A stretch of 64,000 nt of DNA. Origin: Serratia entomophila (GTDB lineage: Bacteria; Pseudomonadota; Gammaproteobacteria; Enterobacterales; Enterobacteriaceae). The translations under genes were made by a program, and so were the position numbers. Below are positions 16,765 through 25,936 of this stretch, in pieces; position 1 is the stretch's first letter, and each line of letters starts with the position of its first letter. The stretch is from the NCBI RefSeq assembly GCF_021462285.1, contig NZ_CP082787.1:3162001-3226000 (forward strand), read 5' to 3'. Under the pieces are notes generated by a model. The model was not told the DNA's origin, ran no database searches, and saw nothing but the letters and a program-made list of their open reading frames with translations.

Positions 16765-17528
16765 AGCGCATTCAGGAACCCAGGGGCGCCCGCCTGCGCC
16801 GCGCCCTGACGGTGTTCGCCGGCCTGGTGCTGCTGTGGTGGCTGTTCACCCTGGGCGACATTCCCGCCTTTTTGCTGCCCGCACCTTCTGCAGTGGCGCA
16901 GGCGCTGTGGAACGGCCGCGATTACCTCGCCTGGCACACGCTGGTCACCGCTTCGGAGATCCTTAGCGGCCTGGCGCTGGGGGTGCTGCTCGGCGCGGCG
17001 CTCGCACTGTGCATGATCTTTTCCCCGCGCCTGCAGCGCTGGCTGATGCCGCTGGTGCTCACCAGCCAGGCGATACCGGTGTTCGCGCTGGCCCCGCTGC
17101 TGGTGCTGTGGTTCGGCTTCGGCATGAGCGCCAAGGTGGCGATGGCGGTGCTGGTGATTTTCTTTCCGGTAACCTCCGCCTTCTTCGACGGGCTGCGCCG
17201 CGTCAGCAACGATCACCTCGACCTGGCGCGCACCATGGGCGCCTCGCGCTGGGCGCAGCTGCGCCATGTACGGCTGATGGCGGCGTTGCCGGCCTTCGGC
17301 TCCGGGCTGCGCATGGCCGCCGCGGTGGCGCCGATCGGCGCGATCATCGGCGAATGGGTGGGTTCGGCCGAGGGGTTGGGCTACGTCATGCTTAACGCCA
17401 ACGCGCGCATGCAGACCGACGTTTGCTTCGCTGCGCTGTTTATTCTGGTGCTGATGACCGTCTTGCTCTGGGCGGCGGTGGATGCGCTGCTGCGGCGCCT
17501 GATCGACTGGGCGCCGGAAAACCACTGA
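16761..17528 (+). CDS. thiX: ABC transporter permease for thiamine pyrimidine precursor
   Basis: A 255-residue inner-membrane protein with about six helices and the binding-protein-dependent transport motif near the EAA loop (ARTMGASRWAQLRHVRLMAALP, positions about 150-171). It belongs to the SsuC/TauC/ThiX class. Overlaps the ATPase gene by four bases and is followed 26 bases later by the binding-protein gene. Riboswitch, TenA and binding-protein type all point to a pyrimidine thiamine precursor rather than a sulfonate. Confidence 0.88.
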   Translation: MKRIQEPRGARLRRALTVFAGLVLLWWLFTLGDIPAFLLPAPSAVAQALWNGRDYLAWHTLVTASEILSGLALGVLLGAALALCMIFSPRLQRWLMPLVLTSQAIPVFALAPLLVLWFGFGMSAKVAMAVLVIFFPVTSAFFDGLRRVSNDHLDLARTMGASRWAQLRHVRLMAALPAFGSGLRMAAAVAPIGAIIGEWVGSAEGLGYVMLNANARMQTDVCFAALFILVLMTVLLWAAVDALLRRLIDWAPENH

Positions 17529-17554
17529 TGATTTCACTCTTTAAGGGAACGACA

Positions 17555-18490
17555 ATGCTCAAAAAAACCCTCTGCGGGCTGCTGCTCGGCGCCGCGATGG
17601 CAAGCCCGGCAGGCGCCGCCGAAAAGCTGACGCTGGTGCTCGACTGGTACATCAACCCCGATCACGCGCCGATCTTGGCGGCCGAGCAGATCGGCGCCTT
17701 CAAGGCCGAAGGGCTCGACGTCAAGATAGTGCCGCCTTCCGATCCGGCGCTGCCGCCGCGCCTGGTGGCGGCCGGGCAGGCCGATCTGGCCATTACCTAC
17801 CAGCCGCAGCTGCACTTCTTCGCCGATCAGGGGCTACCGCTGGTGCGCGTCGGCACCCTGATCAATTCGCCGCTGAACACCGTCATCACGCTGGATAAGA
17901 GCATCACCTCGCCGGCCGGGCTGAAGGGCAAGAAAATCGGCTATTCAGTCAGCGGCATCGAGCAGGCGACGCTGGCCACCATGGTCGAACATGAACGGCT
18001 CAACCCCGCCGATATGCAGCTTATCAACGTTAACTTCCAGCTGACCAGCGCCCTGCTGGCGGGCCAGGTCGATGCGGTGATCGGCGGCTACCGCAATATC
18101 GAAGCGCTGGAGCTGAAGCTGCAGGGCAAAGATCCGGTGGTGTTCAACGTCGAAGATTACGGGGTGCCGGCCTACGACGAGCTGATCATCGTCGCCAACC
18201 GCGCTACGCTGGCGGAACCGAAGATCAAAAAATTCCTCGCCGCGCTGAAAAAAGGCGGCGACTACCTGCAGGCTCACCCGCAGGAGACCTGGCTGGCGTT
18301 CGCCAAAGCCCACCCGGAGCTGAATACCGAGCTGAATAAACAGGCCTGGCAGGCCAGCCTGCCGCTGTTCGCCCGCGATCCGGCCAGGCTGGACCGCGCC
18401 CGCTACCAGGCTTACGAGCAGTTCCTGTTCGACAATAAGCTGATCAAGAAAATCACCCCGGTGGATGATTACGCGGTCGAATTGCGCTAA
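17555..18490 (+). CDS. thiY: ABC transporter substrate-binding protein, THI5/NMT1-like
   Basis: A 311-residue periplasmic protein from ATG 17555, with a signal peptide MLKKTLCGLLLGAAMASPAG cleaved near AGA-AEK. The mature start KLTLVLDWYINPDHAPILAA is typical of THI5/NMT1-like proteins that bind HMP-type pyrimidines; DWYINPDH is the family core. GGGAA lies upstream of the ATG. It ends the TPP-riboswitch operon and a strong terminator follows 13 bases after the stop. ThiY of Bacillus binds formylaminopyrimidine; the exact ligand here is inferred. Confidence 0.9.
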   Translation: MLKKTLCGLLLGAAMASPAGAAEKLTLVLDWYINPDHAPILAAEQIGAFKAEGLDVKIVPPSDPALPPRLVAAGQADLAITYQPQLHFFADQGLPLVRVGTLINSPLNTVITLDKSITSPAGLKGKKIGYSVSGIEQATLATMVEHERLNPADMQLINVNFQLTSALLAGQVDAVIGGYRNIEALELKLQGKDPVVFNVEDYGVPAYDELIIVANRATLAEPKIKKFLAALKKGGDYLQAHPQETWLAFAKAHPELNTELNKQAWQASLPLFARDPARLDRARYQAYEQFLFDNKLIKKITPVDDYAVELR

Positions 18491-18503
18491 AAACCTCGGT
18501 CGT

Positions 18504-18528
18504 CGCTGCGGGAAACCGCAGCGGTTTT
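18504..18528 (+). terminator. Rho-independent terminator of the tenA operon
   Basis: A perfect eight-base stem CGCTGCGG / CCGCAGCG with a GAAA loop, then GTTTT. It lies 13 bases after the binding-protein stop codon. Confidence 0.88.
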
Positions 18529-18595
18529 GATGCGGGCTTCACCCCCACGCCGCAAGGCATTATCATCGGCTGATTCTGGTAACGAAATCGGGGCT

Positions 18596-19507
18596 ATGAT
18601 GGCGACATTAACTCGCACGCAACTTGCCGAACTGAACGTGTTTTCCACGATTTGCCGGAAAAAGAGCTTCCGGCTGGCGGCGGCCGAGTTAGGCGTCAGC
18701 ACCTCGGCTTTAAGCCACACGATACGTTCATTGGAAGAGCGCATCGGCGTAAAACTGCTGAACCGAACCAACCGAGCCGTCGTCCCCACCCCCGCCGGCA
18801 TGGCCTTGGCCGGCCAGCTCGAACAAGGCTTTGACTACATCAAGGCCGCAGTTTCCGAACTGCAACAGTACCGCGATGAACCCATCGGCCATCTGCGTTT
18901 GAATATTCCGCGCGATGCGCTCGATCTGCTGATCGCCCCGGTCATGGAGAGCTTCGCCAAACGGTATCCCAAAATTGCTCTGGAAGTGGCGGTCAACAAC
19001 CACCAGGTGGACATTATCCATGAAGGCTTCGACGCCGGCATCAGATATGGGGAGATCGTTCCCAAAGACATGATCGCCGTGCCCCTGACCGGCAAACTGC
19101 GATGGGTCCTCGCCGCCGCCCCGGAATATCTGGCAAGAGAGGGCTGCCCGGCGTCGCCTGACGAATTAAAAACGCACAGCTGCATCAATATGCGGCTGGG
19201 GAATGACGCGATTTATCAGTGGGAGCTGGGTGATGGCGAAAACCATTGCCGGCTGGCGGCGCCGGGGCAATACATCTTCAGCGAGACGTCGATGATCATC
19301 AAAGCGGCGCTAGCCGGGCTGGGGCTGGCCTACTGTCTGGAAATGCAGATCGAGGAGCATTTGCGCAGCGGCGAATTGCAATGCGTCATGCCGAACTGGG
19401 CGCACATCAGCGATCCCTTTATGATGTACTACCCCAGCCGCCACCAGCTGCAGCCGGGGTTGCGGCCTTTGATAGCGCTGATAAAAGCGCAGCATTTGCG
19501 GTCATAG
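18596..19507 (+). CDS. LysR family transcriptional regulator
   Basis: About 303 residues from the ATG pair at 18596/18599, preceded by GGGG; upstream ATGs only add a basic tail overlapping the preceding terminator. N-terminal winged helix: FSTICRKKSFRLAAAELGVSTSALSHTIRSLEERIGVKLLNRTNR. The effector domain resembles the group often called CrgA/PA0477-like (GHLRLNIPRDALDLLIAPVM; FDAGIRYGEIVPKDMIAVPL). It lies 215 bases upstream of the cupin and aldo/keto reductase genes on the same strand and is the likely regulator of that pair. Confidence 0.87.
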   Translation: MMATLTRTQLAELNVFSTICRKKSFRLAAAELGVSTSALSHTIRSLEERIGVKLLNRTNRAVVPTPAGMALAGQLEQGFDYIKAAVSELQQYRDEPIGHLRLNIPRDALDLLIAPVMESFAKRYPKIALEVAVNNHQVDIIHEGFDAGIRYGEIVPKDMIAVPLTGKLRWVLAAAPEYLAREGCPASPDELKTHSCINMRLGNDAIYQWELGDGENHCRLAAPGQYIFSETSMIIKAALAGLGLAYCLEMQIEEHLRSGELQCVMPNWAHISDPFMMYYPSRHQLQPGLRPLIALIKAQHLRS

Positions 19508-19722
19508 TTGATATTGGCTCAACGCCCCATCAAGAAACATTCAACCCATTATATTGTATTCTATTGATGTTGATGCAGGGCGCCCGGAATAACCGGGCTC
19601 GCCCGCGCAATTTATTACCCGACACTGAAATCCAGCCCCGCATTTGAAATATGCCGCGGAAATTAACCCGCTGTTTATTTCAATAGCCAGGTTCTATTTT
19701 CATTATTTACAGCGAGCAGATT

Positions 19723-20118
19723 ATGAAGGCCCTTTATTTTGACCTGGAAGAAAAGAAACGGCACTTCCCCGACACCGCCGACTCCCTCATCGTCGACATG
19801 TACCTTGAAGATTCGCCGCAAAGCAGCATTCGCCTTTTTCGCGTCTATGCCGAGGTGCCGAAGCATTACCACAAGCAGTGCGATGAAGTTTTAGTCGTCG
19901 TGGAAGGCGCGCTGGAGTTTCAAACGGGCAGCGATGCGAGAAGAATTTTAGCCGCAAACCAGCTGGTGATTTTTAAAAGAAACACCGTTCACAGCATTAA
20001 ACCGTTTGACGGAAAGCCCGTTTATTTTCTTTCTATCGATACGCCGCGGCGCGAAGAATCAGACGTGCATTTTGTTGAACCTATCCATAAAAATTTAAAA
20101 TTTATTACCCATATATAG
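19723..20118 (+). CDS. Cupin domain protein
   Basis: A 131-residue protein with one cupin barrel. The first metal-motif-like segment is EVPKHYHKQCDEVLVVVEGALEF (HxH then E at the expected distance), followed by the second half NQLVIFKRNTVHSIKPFDG. The segment matches a metal-binding cupin, but the reaction cannot be inferred. The stop is nine bases before the aldo/keto reductase start, so the two form a small operon downstream of a LysR gene. Confidence 0.75.
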   Translation: MKALYFDLEEKKRHFPDTADSLIVDMYLEDSPQSSIRLFRVYAEVPKHYHKQCDEVLVVVEGALEFQTGSDARRILAANQLVIFKRNTVHSIKPFDGKPVYFLSIDTPRREESDVHFVEPIHKNLKFITHI

Positions 20119-20127
20119 GAAATTAAT

Positions 20128-20952
20128 ATGCCAGATAAAAAACAACTGCTCGCGCGTGACGGAAATGCCATCCCCGCCATTGGCTTCGGCGTTTGGCAGT
20201 CCCGGGGAGAAGAATTGATAAATGCCGTGCGATGCGCCCTTGATTCAGGCTATCGGCTAATCGATACCGCCGCTATCTATGGCAATGAGTCCGAGGTCGG
20301 CACCGCGATAAAAACGGCGGGGGTGCGCCGCGAAGACGTCTTCATCACCACCAAGCTATGGAACGACAGGCATGACGACGTTGAAAACGCCTTCAGTGAA
20401 AGCCTGAGCAAGCTGGGATGCGACTATATCGATCTGTACTTGATTCACTGGCCGGTATCGGGGCAAGACCTGTTCGTCTCCGCCTGGAATGACATGATCA
20501 GGCTCCGCGATAGCGGAAGGGTTAAAAACATCGGGGTCAGCAACTTCTCCATCGAACAGATACGCCGGCTGGAAGCTGAAACCGGCGTTATGCCCGCAGT
20601 CAATCAGTTGCAGATCCACCCTTTAAACCAGCAACGAGAGCTGGTCGACTGGCTGCGCGTTCAAGGTGTAGTTACGCAGGCCTGGAGCCCGCTCGGCCAC
20701 GGCAGCCAACATATATTAACCGAGCCGGGCATCCTGAAAATTGCCGCGCGGCATCATAAAACCCCCGCACAAATAATCTTGCGCTGGCTGTATGAAAACC
20801 AAATCGTCGCCCTGCCGAAGTCCAGCACGCCGCAAAGAATAAAGGAAAATATTGATATATTTGACTTTAGCCTCTCGGCATCCGAATTGGCGGCAATGAG
20901 CGAGCTGGATCGCGGCCTAAACGTCGGCAACGATCCAACCTCTTTCAGATAA
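20128..20952 (+). CDS. Aldo/keto reductase, DkgA/DkgB-like
   Basis: A 274-residue AKR with the catalytic tetrad in its usual blocks: Asp and Tyr in LIDTAAIYGNE, Lys in FITTKLWN and His in LYLIHWP. The nucleotide-binding C-terminal part has ALPKSSTPQRIKEN. The closest group I know is AKR5 (2,5-diketo-D-gluconate reductases), NADPH-dependent cytosolic enzymes acting on ketoaldehydes. ATG 20128 has AGGA seven bases upstream. The stop overlaps the convergent binding-protein gene by eight bases. Confidence 0.88.
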   Translation: MPDKKQLLARDGNAIPAIGFGVWQSRGEELINAVRCALDSGYRLIDTAAIYGNESEVGTAIKTAGVRREDVFITTKLWNDRHDDVENAFSESLSKLGCDYIDLYLIHWPVSGQDLFVSAWNDMIRLRDSGRVKNIGVSNFSIEQIRRLEAETGVMPAVNQLQIHPLNQQRELVDWLRVQGVVTQAWSPLGHGSQHILTEPGILKIAARHHKTPAQIILRWLYENQIVALPKSSTPQRIKENIDIFDFSLSASELAAMSELDRGLNVGNDPTSFR

Positions 20953-21685
20953 CGGCGGCCGGCGGCGCTACCGTCACATCGCCCTGGCCGCTGCGCTGCA
21001 ACGCCGCCTTCACCAGCCCGTTGGCCTTGCAGCGCTCGATAAACGCGTTCACGTAGGCGGCGCCCTGCGTTTTGTGCCGCGGCACCGCCATCGCCTGCCT
21101 GATTGCGGTGAAATGCCCTTCCAGAACGCGCAGCCCCGGGTTAGCGGCCGCGGCGGCCAGCAGCGGTTGACGCACGCCCGCCGCCGCCTCCAGCCCCTGC
21201 GCCAGAAACAGGGTTATCGCTTCTGCGGAGGTGCCGGCCCGCACCAGCTGTGCCTGCTGCAGCGTACGCGACAGGAACAGATCATAAGCCGCGCCTTTGC
21301 CGACCGCGATGCGCACCTCCGGCCTGTCGAGCTGCGCCACCTCATGATAAGGCGCGTCGTTCGCCACCAGGTAAGTCCCCTCGATGATCGCATACGGCGC
21401 GCTGAACGCTATCTGCGTCGCGCGCACCGGCTCGATGGCCATAAAAGCCAGGGCCCAGGCGCCGCTGTCCAGATCGGCGAACACCTTGCCCGCCGCATCA
21501 TAGGCCACCAGCTCCAGCGCTACGCCCAGCTCACCCGCCAGCGCCGCGGCCAGATCGACAGATACGCCCTGTGGCTTGCCGCCCGGCCCCACCTGCGCCA
21601 GCACCGGGTTGCCAAGGTTGATCGCCGCCCGCAAAACGCCCTGCGGGGCCAGATCCTCAAGTACCGCCGAGGGGATCGAATGCAT
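20945..21685 (-). CDS. Transporter substrate-binding domain protein (family 3), without signal peptide
   Basis: About 246 residues from ATG 21685 (GGAG seven bases upstream). The fold is that of amino-acid-type binding proteins: VLRAAINLGNPVLAQ at the start, GVSVDLAAALAGELGVALELV, then FMAIEPVRATQIAFSAPYAIIEGTYLV. No signal peptide is visible, and no permease or ATPase gene is adjacent, so it may be cytoplasmic or a stand-alone sensor-like protein. If the frame is read from the upstream start at 21754, the extra residues still do not make a clean signal peptide. Substrate unknown. Confidence 0.72.
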   Translation of the reverse strand: MHSIPSAVLEDLAPQGVLRAAINLGNPVLAQVGPGGKPQGVSVDLAAALAGELGVALELVAYDAAGKVFADLDSGAWALAFMAIEPVRATQIAFSAPYAIIEGTYLVANDAPYHEVAQLDRPEVRIAVGKGAAYDLFLSRTLQQAQLVRAGTSAEAITLFLAQGLEAAAGVRQPLLAAAAANPGLRVLEGHFTAIRQAMAVPRHKTQGAAYVNAFIERCKANGLVKAALQRSGQGDVTVAPPAAVI

Positions 21686-21965
21686 GGTTTTCTCCAGAAT
21701 GGTTGATGAGTTCGGTGCACTCGTTAAGGGTAGAGCCAAACGCCCAGCGAGCAATATTTCGGCACCTTCGCCGCCACAGGCGTGACAGCTGTCACAGTAT
21801 CGTCACAAATTTACGCAATCGCGCCCGGCGCCGCCTGCGTTGCGCAAACGCGCATTGCCCTGCCGCTTTCAATACGCTATACCCTTCTTTTTTCACGCCC
21901 CGCAAGGCCGGCGGCGTGCGCCAGGACAGTAAAATTTTTCTTTCTAATCAGACAGGGCTCGGTGG

Positions 21966-24269
21966 ATGGTCTCAGCATTAATCTCTTTTGTTCTTTTCTT
22001 AGCCTCGATTGCCATCTATCGCACCCGGGCCGCCGCCAACCGCTGGTGGTTCGCCACCCTGCTCATCCTGCTCGGCAGCTATCTGGTTCTGAACGTCATC
22101 CTGATCGCCAGCAACTACTTCACCGGCGACGGCATCACCGACGCGGTTCTCTATACCCTTACCAGCAGCCTGAAGGGCGCCGGCGTCGGCAAATACGTCT
22201 TGCCGTTTATCGGCCTGCTGGCGGGGTTGAGCTTGATTTTCGCCCTGCTGGCCCGCAGCCTGCTGCGGCGCAAGGCCAAAAGGAGCAGCGTGGTTTACAG
22301 CGTGCTGGCCGTGCTGCTGGCGCTGTTTTCGGTCAGCACCACCCCGGCGTTTCAGGAGATTTCCCTGCTGGTCAAAAGCCAGATAAGCGGCGACACCGCC
22401 GATTTTGCTACCTACTACAAAGCGCCGAAGAAAACCCTGCAGGGCAAACAGCCGAACCTGGTGTACATCTACGCCGAAAGTCTGGAGCGCACCTATCTCG
22501 ATCGGCAACTCTTCCCCGCACTAGCCGACGATCTGAACCGGCTGCGGGAAGACAGCATCGACTTCAGCAACACTCAGCAGTTGCCGGGCACCGGCTATAC
22601 CATCGCCGGCATGGTGGCCTCGCAGTGCGGCATTCCGCTGTTCGCCCCCTTTGACGGCAACGCCTCCAGCGCCGTTTCCACCTTTTACCCCGAGAACGTC
22701 TGCCTGGGCGACGTGCTGAAATCCGCCGGCTACGTCAACTATTTCTACCAGGGCGCCGAGCTGGCGTTCGCCGGCAAGGACACCTTCCTGACATCGCACG
22801 GCTTCGACCATGTCTATGGCTTTAAAGAGCTGCGCGGGCAAATCGCCGATCCGGCCTACAAGAATGACTGGGGCTGGTACGACGATACCGTGCTGGATCT
22901 GGTGTACGACAAGTTCGTCGAGCTCTCCAGGCAGCGGCAGAAGTTCTCGCTGTTCACCCTGACCGTCGACACCCACCACCCGGACGGCTTTATTTCCGCC
23001 GGCTGCAGCAAAAAGTCCTACGCCTGGCAAAACAAGGATAACCGCTCGCTGAGCGCGGTGGCCTGCAGCCAACAGCACATCGCCGCCCTGATCGACAAAA
23101 TCAAAAGTTCGCCGTATTTCAGCAATACGGTGATCGTGGTGTCTTCCGACCATCTGGCGATGAACAACACCGCCTACGACATTTTGACCAAGCAGAAGCG
23201 CCGCAACCTGTTCTTTATTATCGACGGCACCCGCCCGCAGGCGGAGCAGCACAACGAGAAGCGCAGCACGCTGGACAACGGCGCCACCGTGCTGGACCGC
23301 ATGGGCGGCGACAACTATATCGGCCTCGGCCGCAGCAGCCTGTCCGGCCCGACGCTCTCCACGGTATTCCTCAACATCGACGAGAAAATCAACGGCTGGA
23401 AGCCGGCGGTGATCAAACAGTGGGGGCTGCCGAACAGCATCAGCGATTACAGCATCGACACCCAGAGCCGCAGCTTTACCTTCTCCGGCGTGACCTACAA
23501 GGTGCCTTTTATTCTCAAAGTGGCGGAAAACCGCATCGAACCGATGTTTAACGTCTACCTGTCCACGCCGCTGAGAAAGCAGCTGGCCGGCCTGGGCGCG
23601 GGGGAAAAGTTTGTCTGGGTCGACAAATGCTATGAGATTGGCCGCGTCTGGGCGCCGCAGCTGGCGCTGAGCACCGATACCTGCGTGGCGTCCGGCACTC
23701 TGGCCTCACCGCCGCAGGTAGTGCAGGCCACCGGCAGCCGCTACCGCGGCAAGGTGAGCTTCAACAGCCCGGCGGCGGACAGCGTTGCCGGCTATCAGAA
23801 CGCCGTCGCCCGTTTGCAGGTGGACGACGCGGCGATGAAATACCGGGCGGATGCCATTGAATTTATGCTGCCGGGCATGCCGGAGCAGGTGAAGAGCATC
23901 ACCGGCGTCTCCGGCGTCGAAGACTGGGGGCGCTGGTCCGACGCCAACCTGGCGCCGGCGGTGGACATCGCCTACGCCGAACCGCTGCCGAAAACCTTCG
24001 ATCTGGTGCTGCGCGCCCGCGCCTACGGCAAAAACGTCGGCGAGCCTATCTCGGTGCGCGTCGGCGACGAAGAGCGCTTCGTCTCGCTGGGCGAGCAGGA
24101 CAGTACGGTCACCCTGCGCTTTGATAACCCGCACGGCGCGCAAAATATCAGCATTACTCCACCGGCCCCGACCGAGCCGCAGGAAGGCGCCAGCGGCGGC
24201 TTCACGCCGAAGAAGCTGGGCATCGGCCTGGTGTCGCTGAAAGTGGAACGGGCCGAACCGGCCTCCTGA
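21966..24269 (+). CDS. opgB: Phosphoglycerol transferase I (OpgB/MdoB)
   Basis: A 767-residue protein co-linear with E. coli OpgB (763 residues). Four N-terminal membrane helices (about residues 1-130, with YFTGDGITDAVLYTL) are followed by a periplasmic sulfatase-like domain: LVYIYAESLERTYLD, QLPGTGYTIAGMVASQCG, TLTVDTHHPDGFIS, VIVVSSDHLAMNNTAYD. OpgB moves phosphoglycerol from phosphatidylglycerol to osmoregulated periplasmic glucans. The C-terminus keeps KLGIGLVSLKV, as in E. coli. It is a monocistronic unit with a strong terminator just after it. Confidence 0.96.
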   Translation: MVSALISFVLFLASIAIYRTRAAANRWWFATLLILLGSYLVLNVILIASNYFTGDGITDAVLYTLTSSLKGAGVGKYVLPFIGLLAGLSLIFALLARSLLRRKAKRSSVVYSVLAVLLALFSVSTTPAFQEISLLVKSQISGDTADFATYYKAPKKTLQGKQPNLVYIYAESLERTYLDRQLFPALADDLNRLREDSIDFSNTQQLPGTGYTIAGMVASQCGIPLFAPFDGNASSAVSTFYPENVCLGDVLKSAGYVNYFYQGAELAFAGKDTFLTSHGFDHVYGFKELRGQIADPAYKNDWGWYDDTVLDLVYDKFVELSRQRQKFSLFTLTVDTHHPDGFISAGCSKKSYAWQNKDNRSLSAVACSQQHIAALIDKIKSSPYFSNTVIVVSSDHLAMNNTAYDILTKQKRRNLFFIIDGTRPQAEQHNEKRSTLDNGATVLDRMGGDNYIGLGRSSLSGPTLSTVFLNIDEKINGWKPAVIKQWGLPNSISDYSIDTQSRSFTFSGVTYKVPFILKVAENRIEPMFNVYLSTPLRKQLAGLGAGEKFVWVDKCYEIGRVWAPQLALSTDTCVASGTLASPPQVVQATGSRYRGKVSFNSPAADSVAGYQNAVARLQVDDAAMKYRADAIEFMLPGMPEQVKSITGVSGVEDWGRWSDANLAPAVDIAYAEPLPKTFDLVLRARAYGKNVGEPISVRVGDEERFVSLGEQDSTVTLRFDNPHGAQNISITPPAPTEPQEGASGGFTPKKLGIGLVSLKVERAEPAS

Positions 24270-24277
24270 GCCCCGGC

Positions 24278-24312
24278 GCAGCGGCGGCGGCCGCGCCGCT
24301 GCGTTTTCTTTT
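24278..24312 (+). terminator. Rho-independent terminator after opgB
   Basis: A GC-rich hairpin CGCAGCGGCG / CGCCGCTGCG followed by TTTTCTTTT. It begins about nine bases after the opgB stop codon. Confidence 0.88.
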
Positions 24313-24428
24313 CCCGTCCCCCATTTCGACCAAGCTTTTGCGCCCGTCTTCGGCTAACCTGTTGCTGTGAAATGCTATCGGCATCCGCCTGCCTCCCGCC
24401 TCAAGGCCGGGAGAACCGAGGAGAAAGT

Positions 24429-25892
24429 ATGAGCAACACCCCATCCAGCACCGGCCTCAGCGCCGCTCAGGCACTCGATAAACTGGAAGCCCTGTATGAC
24501 GCGGCCGTCGATGCGCTGCGCCAGGCGGTCGGCGATTTCATCAGCCAGGGCGCGCTGCCGGATCCGCAAGCGCGCGCCGCCGGGCTGTTCGTTTACCCCG
24601 AGCTGCGCGTCAGCTGGGACGGCCAAAAGTCCGGCCAGAGCAAAACCCGCGCCTACGGCCGTTTTACCCACACCGGCAGCTACAGCACCACCATTACCCG
24701 CCCGCAGCTGTTCCGCCACTATCTGGCCGAACAGTTGGCGATGCTGGAGCACGACTACGCCGCCCATATCGAGGTGGCGCCGTCGCGGCAAGAAATTCCC
24801 TTCCCTTATGTGATCGACGGTTCCAGCCTGACGCTGGATCGCTCGATGAGCGCCGGCATCGCCCAGCATTTCCCCACCACCGAACTGGCGCAAATCGGCG
24901 ACGAGACCGCCGACGGCCTGTTCCACGCCACCGGCAACCATTTCCCGCTGTCGCATTTCGATGCGCTGCGCGCGGATTTCTCGCTGGCGCGGCTGCGGCA
25001 CTACACCGGCACGCCGGTGGAGCACTTCCAGCCGTTCGTGTTGTTCACCAACTACACCCGCTACGTGGATGAGTTCGTCCGCTGGGCCTGCGAGCAGATT
25101 GCCGATCCGGCCAGCCCGTACATCGCCCTGTCCAGCGCAGGCGGCACCTACATCACGCCGGAAACCAGCGCGCCGGACCAGGCGGTGTCGGACCTGGCGT
25201 GGAAAAACCACCAGATGCCGGCCTATCATCTGATCTCGCGCACCGGCCAGGGCATCACCCTGATCAACATCGGCGTCGGCCCCTCCAACGCCAAGACCAT
25301 CTGCGATCACCTGGCGGTGCTGCGCCCAAGCGCCTGGCTGATGATCGGCCACTGCGGCGGCCTGCGCGAAAGCCAGTCGATCGGCGACTACGTGCTGGCG
25401 CACGCCTACCTGCGCGACGACCACGTGCTGGACTCGGTGCTGCCGCCGGATATCCCGATCCCGAGCATCGCCGAGGTGCAGCGCGCGCTGTACGACGCCA
25501 CCAAAATGGTCAGCGGCATGCCCGGCGAAGAGGTCAAACAACGCCTGCGCACCGGCACCGTGGTCACCACCGACGACCGCAACTGGGAGCTGCGCTATTC
25601 CGCCTCGGCGTTGCGCTTCAACCTGAGCCGCGCGGTGGCGGTAGATATGGAGAGCGCCACCATCGCCGCGCAGGGTTACCGCTTCCGGGTGCCCTACGGC
25701 ACGCTGCTGTGCGTCTCGGATAAACCCCTGCACGGCGAGATCAAGCTCCCCGGCCAGGCCAACCGTTTCTATGAAGGGGCGATCTCCGAGCATTTGCAAA
25801 TCGGCATCTGCGCCATCGATCTGCTGCGTGCCGAAGGCGACCGCCTGCACTCGCGCAAGCTGCGCACCTTCAACGAACCCCCGTTCCGTTAA
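24429..25892 (+). CDS. amn: AMP nucleosidase
   Basis: A 487-residue protein matching E. coli Amn (484 residues). The N-terminal regulatory part includes YPELRVSWDGQ and GRFTHTGSYSTTITRP; the C-terminal nucleosidase part (PNP/UDP family) includes LINIGVGPSNAKTICDHLAV, WLMIGHCGGLRESQSIGDYVLAHAY and AVDMESATIAAQGYR, which carries the catalytic-site Met-Glu. It cleaves AMP to adenine and ribose 5-phosphate in the cytosol. ATG 24429 follows GAGGAGAAAGT. In E. coli amn also sits in the asparagine tRNA region. Confidence 0.96.
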   Translation: MSNTPSSTGLSAAQALDKLEALYDAAVDALRQAVGDFISQGALPDPQARAAGLFVYPELRVSWDGQKSGQSKTRAYGRFTHTGSYSTTITRPQLFRHYLAEQLAMLEHDYAAHIEVAPSRQEIPFPYVIDGSSLTLDRSMSAGIAQHFPTTELAQIGDETADGLFHATGNHFPLSHFDALRADFSLARLRHYTGTPVEHFQPFVLFTNYTRYVDEFVRWACEQIADPASPYIALSSAGGTYITPETSAPDQAVSDLAWKNHQMPAYHLISRTGQGITLINIGVGPSNAKTICDHLAVLRPSAWLMIGHCGGLRESQSIGDYVLAHAYLRDDHVLDSVLPPDIPIPSIAEVQRALYDATKMVSGMPGEEVKQRLRTGTVVTTDDRNWELRYSASALRFNLSRAVAVDMESATIAAQGYRFRVPYGTLLCVSDKPLHGEIKLPGQANRFYEGAISEHLQIGICAIDLLRAEGDRLHSRKLRTFNEPPFR

Positions 25893-25896
25893 GCCT

Positions 25897-25935
25897 GCCC
25901 GCAAGGCCCGCCACGTGCGGGCTTTGCCCGTTTTC
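25897..25935 (+). terminator. Likely terminator after amn
   Basis: GCCCGCA (25897-25903) pairs with TGCGGGC (25916-25922), followed by TTTGCCCGTTTTCC. The T tract is interrupted, so strength is uncertain. It also lies just beyond the end of the convergent nac-like gene. Confidence 0.55.
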
Positions 25936-25936
25936 C

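Noticed and set aside
16707..17537. A 276-codon minus-strand frame opposite thiX
   Set aside because: Gln/His/Arg-rich shadow with no motif; the plus-strand permease is well supported.
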